A DNA stretch of 31,503 nucleotides, from assembly GCA_018398765.1 (NCBI GenBank), contig JAHBMJ010001248.1, forward strand, positions 1-31,503. The letters run 5' to 3'. The notes below the pieces were generated by a model. It was given only the letters and a program-made list of their open reading frames with translations. It made no database searches and had not been told where the DNA came from. The translations under genes were made by a program, and so were the position numbers. Positions 22,962 through 31,503 of this stretch are shown here, piece by piece (within the stretch, counting starts at the first letter, position 1; every line of letters begins with the position of its first letter). The stretch is from Chromera velia (Eukaryota; Sar; Chromeraceae).

Positions 22962-23469
22962 TGTTCAGGGAGTTTCTGGGAGTGAGGAAGGGAGGGATGG
23001 AGGGAAGGAGGTAGTGAGCGTCTGCGTGTGTGTTTTCAGATGTTGGAGAGGAGTCTTCAGATGTTGGAGAGCCAAAATACAGGGAAGAAAGGATTCGTCG
23101 ATTCCCTTTGCTTGTGCCTTCATGCTCTGCAGCAAGAGGCGTCAGGGGGAGCGGCGAAGGGAGGGAAGAGCGGAGGCCCGCGAAGCTCAAAGGACAACCC
23201 GTTCGATCTGGATGGGAATGGGGGAGGGGGGGCGGAATTGACGCGGAAAGGAAAGGAAAAAGAGGTCAGACACCTCCCAACACAAACACCTTCTCACTTT
23301 TCGTGCCGCATTTTGTGTGGTAGTCGAACGTCCTGCTCGCCGCATAATTCGTACTGTGTGTTTGAAATCAATTTTCTCTGTCGCACTCTCTTTCAATCGA
23401 TGGAGGCCGATTCTCTTTGTCACGCCACCTTGTGTTCCACTTTGCTTGCAGAAAAAAAAAGGAAGATGA
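18418..23469 (+). CDS. Malectin, ER membrane carbohydrate-binding protein (15 exons)
   Basis: Exons 18418-18517, 18696-18759, 19230-19261, 19531-19658, 19899-19995, 20122-20180, 20694-20786, 20968-21004, 21231-21310, 21752-21799, 22141-22179, 22554-22700, 22969-23010, 23040-23264 and 23452-23469 join in phase to about 402 aa. The protein has a signal peptide ([15 protein letters not shown]), then a malectin domain at about 28-205 with [41 protein letters not shown] and PHDEI, matching animal malectin in order and spacing. An acidic linker (about 231-259), one TM segment (about 275-297) and a basic, Gly-rich tail follow. Animal malectin binds diglucosylated N-glycans in the ER lumen with ribophorin I. 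The cytosolic tail of about 100 residues is far longer than the few residues in animals. The last exon (six codons, ending in GR) is the weakest part of the model. Confidence 0.92.
18971..19092. repeat. (CT)n-(GT)n microsatellite in malectin intron 2
   Basis: A CT/CTTT run to about 19023 passes straight into a GT run of some 60 bp. It lies within the 470-bp intron between 18759 and 19230. The same composite order on the sense strand, CT then GT, occurs in SLY1 intron 18. Confidence 0.9.
21671..21739. repeat. (CT)n-(GATC)n microsatellite before malectin exon 10
   Basis: A CT run ends in three or four GATC units directly before a TGCAG acceptor at 21747-21751. Another AG lies at 21742-21743, so a slightly longer exon 10 beginning at 21744 is conceivable. 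Confidence 0.85.
22013..22048. repeat. (GT)n microsatellite in malectin intron 10
   Basis: An almost pure TG run of about 35 bp in the intron between 21799 and 22141. It is not adjacent to either splice site. Confidence 0.85.
22701..22968 (+). repeat. (TCTG)n/(TTTG)n repeat forming the whole of malectin intron 12
   Basis: The 268-bp intron begins GTCAGTCTGTCGGTCTGTCT and stays in TCTG units with scattered TTTG and TTTC variants until the TTGTTCAG acceptor. There is almost no non-repeat sequence between the donor at 22701 and the acceptor at 22968. Confidence 0.92.
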
Positions 23470-23711
23470 CCATTGCATTTCAAAGGGAGCGCAAGATATC
23501 CAATGGTGTCCCACTTCGACTGATGGACTCTGCATGCCAGTATGTACTATTGGACCTGTCGTTGTTGTACGCTTCTGTTGAAAACTAGTGATCACATTTG
23601 TGTAAGCCAATATTACTCAAAAAAATGTGAGAGTCACAAGTTCTCACAACCAGCGGAAATTAATACAAAATCACATGTTTGAAAAAATGATATCATGCAC
23701 ACTCGATAACA

Positions 23712-24196
23712 CAGGGTTGTTAATCACCGTGTCTTTCGGTACTTCAGGACTTTAAGGGGGGGTGGTTCCGTTTTTCGGTACCGGTACTTTCAGTACCTTA
23801 AAATGTTCGCTTAAACTATAGGCTTTATATCGTAAAAAGAACTGGATTTTAAGTTTTTACACTAAAAATAAACGTAACTAAAGTATACTAAGGTTCAATT
23901 TTATTTCTAGTTTTATTTATGGCGCGCTGCGCGGGCCTGCCCTGCTCTGTGAGCCTCTGTCCCGCTCGCTGCCGGGGTCGTCATAGCTGCGTTTCTAGAG
24001 TCTTGACCTAGAGTTTTGACTCTAGAACAGCGAGTTTCCTACACCAGGCTCAATCAGAAGTATAGTAAGAAATAACAGTCTATAGCCTCACTTTATAAAA
24101 TTTTTGTTAGTGACGAAAGTACTGAAAAAAAAAGAAATTGGGGGTTGGTTCCGTTTTTTGGTATTTACAGTTGTCGGTGATTAACAACCCAGGCTG
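23712..24196. mobile_element. hAT-type MITE with 8-bp target site duplication
   Basis: The 485-bp element starts CAGGGTTGTTAATCACCG. Its right end, read on the other strand, is CAGCCTGGGTTGTTAATC and continues ACCG, an inverted repeat that differs only by a four-base insertion near the tip. It is flanked on both sides by the identical octamer CGATAACA (23704-23711 and 24197-24204). CAG-CTG tips plus 8-bp duplications are typical of hAT transposons. A motif GGTTCCGTTTTTCGGTA (23764-23780) recurs once near the right end (24147-24163) in the same orientation with one change, and an internal TCTAGAGTC palindrome lies near 23993-24029. No transposase frame is present, so it is non-autonomous. Confidence 0.85.
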
Positions 24197-24414
24197 CGAT
24201 AACACTTAATTTGCTAATTGATTCGATATGATTCGATGCCAGTGTGATTGGCAGCTAGACTGACAGCCACTGGCTGATTGTTTTAAATAATATAGAAATT
24301 AATTTATTAATTCTAGTATTAATTGTTGATTGACCTGCTACAAGCGATGGGCATGATGATGATGTAACTTAACCCGTTAACCATCATGTCCCAATGGTAA
24401 AAGGCAGTCTGTGA

Positions 24415-25725
24415 GCATTCGAGAGAAGAAACGAAGCGGTAGGGCAGGCAATCCTTACATGCCTGAGAGAGGGGATAGAGAACGAAATGGGAGGGGGGAG
24501 AGGAATGCATCCTTTTCATCTTTTCCCTCGTCTGAAACAATGTGCACAGGCACTCTACACAGACAGAGGAATGCACCCTTTTGCAAGAGAAAGACTAAAA
24601 GGAAGCGTAGGGCAGAGAGGAACACAGGTAGTCAACGAGAGAGTGGACGGGATAGAGAGATGGCTGCTGAAGAGAACAAAAAATGAGCTAGACGAGAAGA
24701 AGAGAGAGGCGTTTGCACATAGAATAGAAAGAAACATAAGAGAGAAGAGCAGTCAGGAGAAGGCAGAACTGACAGGAGTGATGATGGCTGACGTGCACAG
24801 AAAGGTCTCAAACGGAAACCGTCTCCACCTTTCTTTGTTTGAAGACAGAGCAGGTAGAAAGGTTGGCTCGACAATGAAAATAGACAGAGAGAGAATAGGG
24901 AGAGCCCCTTTTTGCTATACGAGAGTGGCGCCGCGATCAGAACACAGGAGGAGAGCAGCATGCAGGGTGGGAGACAGGGCTGTGGCTGCGACTCAGGGAA
25001 AAATTCCGGTAAGGGGGGGAGAGAAGGTGCCGTTACAGAAAAGGATGTGCCAGTTCTGTCGAGGGTGGTTGGGAATCGAGGTGGTGGAAGATGAAATCCA
25101 TTTGGTGACAGAATGTCCTGTTTTTGACAGAGAGAGAGCAGAAATGTTCAGAAAGATAGAAGGGAAATGGGACAGCAAGATGGAAGAAAGAGCCAGAAAG
25201 GCAGCCACAGAAAGAGAAGGGCTCAACAGAGAAGAGGGAAAAAGGGACAACTCGACGCTTTTCTGTTTTCTGTTGAATGAATGTCATGCCGGAGTGGATG
25301 AGTTTTTGGGATGGGCGTCATTCAGACAGAGGGTGTTTGAGGAGTGTCCAGGACGGTACGGACACATAGAGGGAGACGCTCTGGCGGCCAGACATGCAGG
25401 AATCACCGGAAGGCAGCGGGCGATCGAGAGACTAACAAAAGAATATGAGGAGACAATTGATAACTTAGAGACGACCGAAGGAGCGTTAGGGTGGGGAAGG
25501 AGGGAGCCGCAGAAGAAGATTGATAAAGCAAACAAGAAGAGCGAGGAAGCCCAAATCACATACCGTTTCAGATCGATTTTCAGGCTGGAAAGCCAACGCG
25601 GATCCAGAGCCGTGGCTCGAACAACGAACAATCATGCAGCAGCGGCCAGGGTAACAGACTCTGGCGGGCCCCGAGGGTGGGGTCTGATACCTCAGCTTAG
25701 GCTGGGGAATGCCCCGCCCTGCTAG
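24415..25725 (+). mobile_element. 5'-truncated LINE (non-LTR retrotransposon), ORF2 C-terminus
   Basis: The frame is open from a stop at 24412-24414 to the TAG at 25723 (first ATG 24487), encoding over 410 residues of basic, Arg/Glu-rich sequence. The diagnostic part is a zinc knuckle CQFC-x13-H-x4-C in which EDEIHLVTECPVFDRER follows the pattern of LINE ORF2 C-termini. The reverse transcriptase and endonuclease regions are missing, as expected for 5' truncation. The frame is intact to the end, so the insertion may be young. An (ATCA)n tail lies 45 bp after the stop. I cannot assign the clade or a target duplication by eye. Confidence 0.75.
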
Positions 25726-25770
25726 CTCTGGCGACAGATAGACATAGCGGGAAGGCCCTAGGGCGGAACA

Positions 25771-25802
25771 TATCAATCAATCAATCAATCAAAATCAATC
25801 AA
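25771..25802 (+). repeat. (ATCA)n tail of the LINE
   Basis: Five CAAT/ATCA units, then AAAATCAATCAA, close the element. Short tandem repeats instead of poly(A) end many non-LTR elements of the I, R and Tx groups. This supports the LINE call and its right boundary near 25802. Confidence 0.7.
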
Positions 25803-26705
25803 GTTATATTGTAAAGCCTAGTATAAACTAGAGTGTAAAGCTATATATAAGGCCTGTAGAGTTGTGGAGTACTGGCGGCGCCGTATCATATTAGACCGTG
25901 TAGCGCTGTAAATATAATTATAAGATACTGTAAGATATGTTCATTAATTATTTGTGTGACACTTATCCTAAAATTTGTTGCTATGATGTCGATTGGAAAT
26001 CTGATGTGGCCCAACATCAGAAAATTAAGTATCAGCTTTGTAGTGAATGATAGTACTAATTTGTTTCACTGAATACGGTATCAATTTGTGTGAATTCTTT
26101 CACCTTAAACCTATATATGTTAAAGATTTTTTCCCGTTACCCCCCTATATTTCCCATTAAATGCGCCGTAATGCACCGCCAATCCCCCCCGCTGTACTCA
26201 GTGTACTAAATGCTAGACTGAATGAAGTCTGCATGCCCTTTCTTACCCGTGGGTGTTCTCTCTCCCCTCTCAGGTCCTAGCTGCATTTCCTGGCCGGCCG
26301 GCCCATGCAGTGCATGAAAAGCCTCTGCAGAATGCAGCTCTGAAGCGCCGCGTCGCGCGGCGAACGTGCGCCCATCTCGGGGCCCGGCCGCACGCGCTGA
26401 GAAATGCAAGTCATTCAAGTTGAAACATGTTGAAAGCAATTGAAAGCACTGAGTTACTACACGCTTGCAGGAAACAACGTCCTCCGGACTCCTCCAATGT
26501 GCCAGCCTGGGCAGAAGATCTGTGCAGAACCTCTAGCAGTCAGTGAGACGAATAAGCCCCTTTGTCGACCGTCTCAACCGATTGATTGCGTTGTTCAACA
26601 AAAACACAGCACTCGCCGGGAGCCTGTGCAGGTTCGGATCGTGCTTGACTCTTCTCTGGATCGGCAGTGGTTTCTCCCGGTCTGGTTGAGACTCAGGTTG
26701 CGAAC
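25803..26705. other. Intergenic region and probable promoter of the right-hand unknown gene
   Basis: The left two thirds (to about 26160) are AT-rich with no recognisable gene. From about 26280 to 26400 the DNA turns GC-rich, with GGCCGGCCGGCC and CGCCGCGTCGCGCGGCG, resembling the CG-rich blocks before the kinase and between SLY1 and malectin. This block probably marks the promoter of the gene starting at 26706. Confidence 0.45.
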
Positions 26706-29210
26706 ATGGATTTGAACCAAGTTCCAAATAGTGATGAAGAGATGATAGGTGAAAAACTGAAAGGCGGTGCTGTCAAAGAGCGTCAGACTTCTTTGAAGCC
26801 CCCGGCAGATGAGACAGCTCTGTCAGATATTGACAGCTCTTTTCAAGGCAGGAGGAATCCCCTTGGCGACCTTTCAAATGAAGCACGGGAGCTTCGAGGA
26901 ACTCACGCCAAATGTTGGAACCACCAGACAATGCAGAAGCAGACAGAGGCCTTGGAGAGTTCCGAACAGATGAGTCTCGTCGGACAACAACAGGATTGCG
27001 TTGGCACCTGCGCTTTTGCTTCCGAGTCCGAAAGCCTTCCCTGTCTTCTGAAACCAGTTTCCGCCACCAGCAGCAGCATCACCGCCAAAGAAGAAAGAGG
27101 AGGCAAGGAACTAGTATGTGTGAAGACCGATTCATCATCCTCAAAAGCAGCAGACCTTCACGAACTAGATTCACCCACAGAGAGAGTTTGCAACGAACTC
27201 CGAGACGCAGCACGAACATTCCAATCAGCGAACGACAGCAAGCCCCAACAAAACGAACCGAAAGCTTTTCTCAAACAGAACGCAGCAAAGAAGACCCCGT
27301 GTGATTTCGATGAAGATTTCAAAACCCTGAGCATCCGGCTTCCCCGCTGTGATTGCGGTCCGTCCAACAGCTGCGGGAAGGCGGGTAGACGGAACTCTAA
27401 AACCGTTACTCAGCGTGGCACTTCGAAGAGCAACCCCATCTCAGATCAGCAACCCCCCGACTGTGGGTGTGTGCTTGCAAAATCACTGCCCGTGGAGTAT
27501 GAAGGCTTCTCGTACCAGGTCTGTTGGCCCTCTCTTCGTGACACGCGTTTTCCGTCCCGGCGGTTCAAGTGGAACTTTTGCTAGCGCGATGTTCTTCACA
27601 TCTTCGATCGCCCATTCTTTGCCTCACTCGGCCTGTTGACCACCAGGAGTTCTCTGACCGGTTGCTTCTTTGCAGTCGATTTGTTTCCTTACGTGTCTGT
27701 TTTTTTCTCACGCTAAATTTTGCTCTTTCCTCGGTCTCTGTGTTTGCTGTACGGCACTTGTCTCACGTAACTCTGCTTTCCTTCATTGCGTTCCTCCATC
27801 TTTCTCTGTGTTTGTGCAGGACTGTTCTTTCGGGGCTGTCCTCTCCTTGTCGGACAGAGAGACGGGACGATTCCTTGAGGGCCTGCGGTGCTGCAAGGAG
27901 CTGGAGGGGGCTGCCCTTTCCCTGTTCATGTATCAACCCACCAGGAGTCGTCTTCTCTCCTCAGTTTTCCTATGTCGTCGGACGAGCCACCGATGCTTTG
28001 CCTGATCCGTTTTTCTCTGAGAAGGGATGCGAGAAGGGAAGCCGCTGGGTTCCGTTGGGCCTCTGGAGGGGGGAGAGAATGGTCACATCATGTCCGCAGA
28101 CCCTAACCCACACACCCTTTGTCGAGATGGAATGTGGAGGAGGCGGGGGGTGGGTGGGCGTGCAGAACAAACTAGGTCAGGCTGGGAAGGACTGTAGGGT
28201 GTTGGAGGTCTCAGAGAGTGAGTTTTGGGTTGGGACAGTCTCGGAAGAGGGCTGGTGGTCCCTTGGGAGTCCTCTTCTCAAGGGGGCACCCGCGTCCTTC
28301 TTCAGGAAAAGCAGAGGAGCGCTGTTGAAGAGCCTGAGTGAGCTTGAGCAGCAAGGAGCGCTACCGTCGATGTGGGTTGGTGCATGTCGCCCTGTGCCTT
28401 CTTCGTCTTCGCACAGGGGCGTTCTTGCGGTAGTTGTGGAGTGGAGTGTATCTGGACAGGTCTGGAGGGGCGTGTGGGAGTCGGAGCCTGTGCTGATGGA
28501 ACTTCTGGATTGGGGACTGCAGAGGATTCTGTGGAGGGTGGCGAAGGATCTCCGAGGGGGGAATTTCAAACAGAGTGAGGACACCCTGGGCAGATTGGGA
28601 GTTCCCACGCATCCCTCTACCCTCCACTGTACCCCTCTTTCCGCCTTTTCCCGTTGTCTCCCCATAGCACCGTCTCCGCCACAACACCATGCACGATAGA
28701 AATGGAAAGCCAGAGCACTCGCAGAAATGGAAAAAGGGACAGAGAGGCGGGGATTGAAATTGAGGAAAGCAGCAGAACAGGGCAGACAAAGATGGCTCGC
28801 AAGAGTACCGCAGCGCCTCCTTGCTCTCTCCAGGTCCTCTGGTCGAGCATGAAGAATCCCTTTGCACGTTACCAACCTCCACTGTACCCAACATCAATAC
28901 CCTTTTCGTCACAGATGACTCTCACAGCCCCCCCATACCGTTCCCAACTCAGTACCTTGACACTGTCTTTTGCCTCCCAGAAGACTGGCACTCTCTTACC
29001 ATTCTGCTACGGCACAGACGCAGGAGAGGGGTGGGACGGGTTCGGTGAGATGCGTCTGATAGCGAGGTTCCCTCCGTCTGTCCTCCGACTGCTCGACGTG
29101 GCGCCGTTGGGGGGCAGAGTGGAAACAAATTTCGTGAAGTTTGCGGTGCGTCTTTCCCTCACTTTCCATCTGTGTCCCTTTCTTTGACCCTCTTTTCCCC
29201 TCTTGTACAG

Positions 29211-29246
<36 letters not shown>

Positions 29247-31503
29247 CTTCCTTTTCTCTCAGTCTCCTGCCCCCGCTTTTCCTGTTATTTGAACTTTTTT
29301 CAAGTGTGTGTTCTCAAATCTTGTCTGTGCACACGTTATTTTTTTCTGCGTTTTCCGAGCAAGCGCAAGAGTGCAGACTCTTGAGAGGTTTTCCGTGTCC
29401 CTCTTTCGGCCTGCATGTCTTTTTGCCCCGACTGTCTATGCATGCAGGGAACGAGGGTCTGTGTGGAGCTTCGTCGAGGAAGGAAAAGGGGACGGGGAGA
29501 CTCCGATACGCTCTCTGCCCGCCTTCGAACTGACAATCCCTCTGGAGCCTTCTCCACCCTGAATGCTCTGATTGTGCAGTGTGACTCGGAGTTTCCGTTT
29601 GACCGTCGAGACACTGCTCAGCTGGAAGCACAGGAATTCACCCCAAACCTGGGCAGATGCTCGGCAACAGTGGTGCTGGGGAAGTCGTGCTATCAGTCAG
29701 AACAGACACGTGAAGTAGCATGGGGGTATCACGTTCCTGGGGGCAGGACGAGACGGCTCCGCTGGGCGTCTCTCCACTCGAAGAGGGGAATCACTCTTGA
29801 GATACTTCTTCAAGAGGCTGAGCCTGCTGTCCTTTCCCTCTCCTCACAGCATCAGGTGTTTGACTGTCACACCGCATCTCCTCCTTCTGCTGAGGGGAAC
29901 GAGGGGATTCTGTGGGGTCCTCTGTCGCTCCACTTTCCGGATTCTCTAAGTGCTTTGACAAAAAAGTGGTCTTGCCACAGGAATGGAAAGGGCAAGTTCT
30001 CGTCCAGATATTGGGTCAAAGGCACAGTAGACACCCCTGTGAGGGTCTGCGTCCCGGTGGGGGGAGAAAAGGGCGAGGTCACTTTGTCGTTTTCCCTCAG
30101 TACCTCTGAATGCGATGCAGAGGACTGTCTGGCGCTTCAGGTTAGACGGGAGAGTGGAGACTTCGAGGGAGAGATAGATGTAGAGTTCAGGGGGGAAGTC
30201 AAGAATACCATGAGGCATTTCGTTTCCTCCCCAGCCTCTGACCCTCCTGGGATGATAACCTTCAGTTTCCTTCACTGTCCGATGAGGAGCGTGTTCAGAC
30301 CGAATGTCGGACGGCCTGTGGGGCGTTTGCCAATCGTCTGTGAGAAAGCAAAGGATTTGTATGGTCTGATGGATGTGTTCGGGATCGTTCGACTAGACGA
30401 TGTCGTCCTCCGGCTCCGTCCCTTGAATCGACTCCCCGCCCCCCTGGCCCCTCAGTGGCCTTCCCAGTGGGCAGTCCCTTCGGGATGTCCGTCAACCAGT
30501 CAGACCCACTCTTTCCCCCTTGCCCCATTGGCCTCCTTGGTGTCGCCTTCTCGAACACGCAGCGCCGTCGAAGAGGCGTTTTGTATCGCTGAGGAGATCA
30601 AGCACAAGGTGAGGGAAGCACGTGCATGGTGACTTGTCCGCATGTCGTGTTCCTGCTCTGTCTCTGTGTCCGCCTGCAAGTGCGTCTTTCCGCTATTTTG
30701 TGGTCTGTCTATGTCTCGTTCTCTTTCCCGCTTTCTCGTTAACCCCTTACTTTGCCCCCATGGTCTCCTTTCCTGCGTATTTCAGCCTTCCCCTTGATTT
30801 TCAACAGTACGTTCGGGTCCTTCCATCCACGTCCATTTTCCCACTCACAGTTCCGCTGGGGGGGCAGCCTTTGGATTGCTTGTACGGAAACTTTAATGGA
30901 CTGATCGCTGCAGGGATACGTCCTTGAGGTGATTTTTGGAGTCGTGAGATTTGGGAAGGTATCAGATCAAGGAGAGGTTGTACGGTTCTGGCTGAGGATC
31001 TCCCCCGACGACTCTCAGATTCCCAGAGTGCTCCCTCCTCTGACGGTGAGATGCGGCCTCGAGGGGCCCCCGTCTTCCTTAAAAGAGGGATGGATGGTCG
31101 GCAGACAGGTACCGCTGTTGGGTGGCCTTTTTCAGGCAGAGGTTGGGAGGGTAGGTGTGGAGCTCTTCGACCTGTACTTGTCAGGGAGGGGCGGGAGAAT
31201 CGGCCGAGAATCCAAGAGCTTCGAAGTACCTGGAAACCCTATCTCCGCACAGAGGTTGTGGGTGGAGCTGTCTGAGCCTCTGTCCTTTTCTCTCGTTTCT
31301 CAAAGTTCCAAGGTGGAGAGGGGAGGGCAAAGGGTGGAGGCGAGTTTCGAGATGGTCGAATGGAAGGAGGAAGTTGAACGCAGATCTTGTCCCTGGAAAT
31401 CCTGCCTGCTTGTATTCGAGGAGATGGAATTCATGGAGGTCTGTCTGTTGATTTTTGTGGATTCCTACACTTGCATCATGTTTGTTCTCTGTCTGCCTGT
31501 CGC
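26706..31503 (+). CDS. Unknown large multi-exon protein, 3' end outside window
   Basis: I do not recognise this protein. Exons 26706-27518, 27965-28574, 28834-28907, 28981-29145, 29448-30608 and 30914-31438 are mutually in phase, giving at least 1116 residues; the last frame stays open to the window edge, though GTCTGT at 31439 looks like a donor. The N-terminal 271 residues are polar and Ser/Gln-rich with a Cys cluster (CDCGPSNSC) near the end. The later exons alternate hydrophobic and charged residues like beta-rich domains, with several Cys and no evident TM segment or signal peptide. The 1161-bp open exon supports coding status. One stretch, 27820 to about 27963 (starting DCSFGAVLSLSDRE), looks coding in phase 0 but cannot be joined in frame to 27965. 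The donor at 28907 could instead be 28883. Confidence 0.6.
29214..29243. repeat. (CA)n microsatellite in an intron of the unknown gene
   Basis: About 30 bp of CA repeat in the intron between 29145 and 29448. Here the sense strand carries CA instead of the GT seen in introns of the other genes. Confidence 0.85.

Noticed and set aside
22505-23241. Open frames of CLSV repeats and their antisense TDRQ repeats
   Set aside because: They are translations of the (TCTG)n intron 12 of malectin, flanked by real exons on the plus strand.
24350-25830. Target site duplication of the LINE
   Set aside because: I looked for matching flanks outside the truncated 5' end and the ATCA tail and found none that is convincing by eye.
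1-31503. tRNA, rRNA, riboswitch or bacterial-type operons
   Set aside because: No cloverleaf or rRNA core motif was seen, and the spliced genes rule out prokaryotic operon logic.

Overview
The window is nuclear DNA from an intron-rich eukaryotic microbe. Every recognisable protein is split by GT-AG introns, many of them made of simple repeats, and three kinds of transposon debris lie between the genes. The SLY1 protein resembles plant and animal orthologs over its whole length. I cannot fix the lineage from sequence alone. A chromerid-like alveolate or another protist alga would fit the gene density, long introns and chromovirus remains, but that is a low-confidence guess.

Layout, left to right: (1) 1-187, 3' end of a chromodomain-bearing Ty3/gypsy integrase, followed by a probable LTR with AATAAA signals. 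(2) 1500-2660 (-), an intronless four-TM membrane protein with the topology and pore-glutamate context of Orai calcium channels. (3) 3354-7044 (+), an eight-exon protein-kinase-fold gene whose catalytic loop reads HLN instead of HRD and whose DFG reads DFS, so a likely pseudokinase. (4) 8579-17534 (-), a 20-exon SLY1/SCFD1 Sec1-family gene that I could assemble completely (about 621 aa, all phases consistent). (5) 18418-23469 (+), a 15-exon malectin gene (about 402 aa: signal peptide, malectin domain, acidic linker, one TM segment, long basic tail). (6) 23712-24196, a hAT-type MITE with a perfect 8-bp target duplication. (7) 24415-25725 (+), a 5'-truncated LINE end with a CCHC finger and an (ATCA)n tail. 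(8) 26706 to the right edge (+), a long multi-exon gene of unknown function.

The genes are arranged as divergent pairs: Orai-like with pseudokinase, and SLY1 with malectin. Pseudokinase and SLY1 converge. SLY1 and malectin both act in the early secretory pathway and share one 883-bp promoter region.

The most unusual signal concerns the introns rather than a gene. Of the 40 introns in the three assembled genes, 24 begin GTC and 16 begin exactly GTCAGT, with C where most eukaryotes have a purine. Acceptors are mostly TGCAG. Several introns carry (GTCA)n or (GTCT)n microsatellites starting at the 5' splice site itself, up to about 760 bp. One acceptor is tandemly copied four times with the first bases of its exon. 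This suggests that splice sites seed, or tolerate, repeat expansion in this genome.
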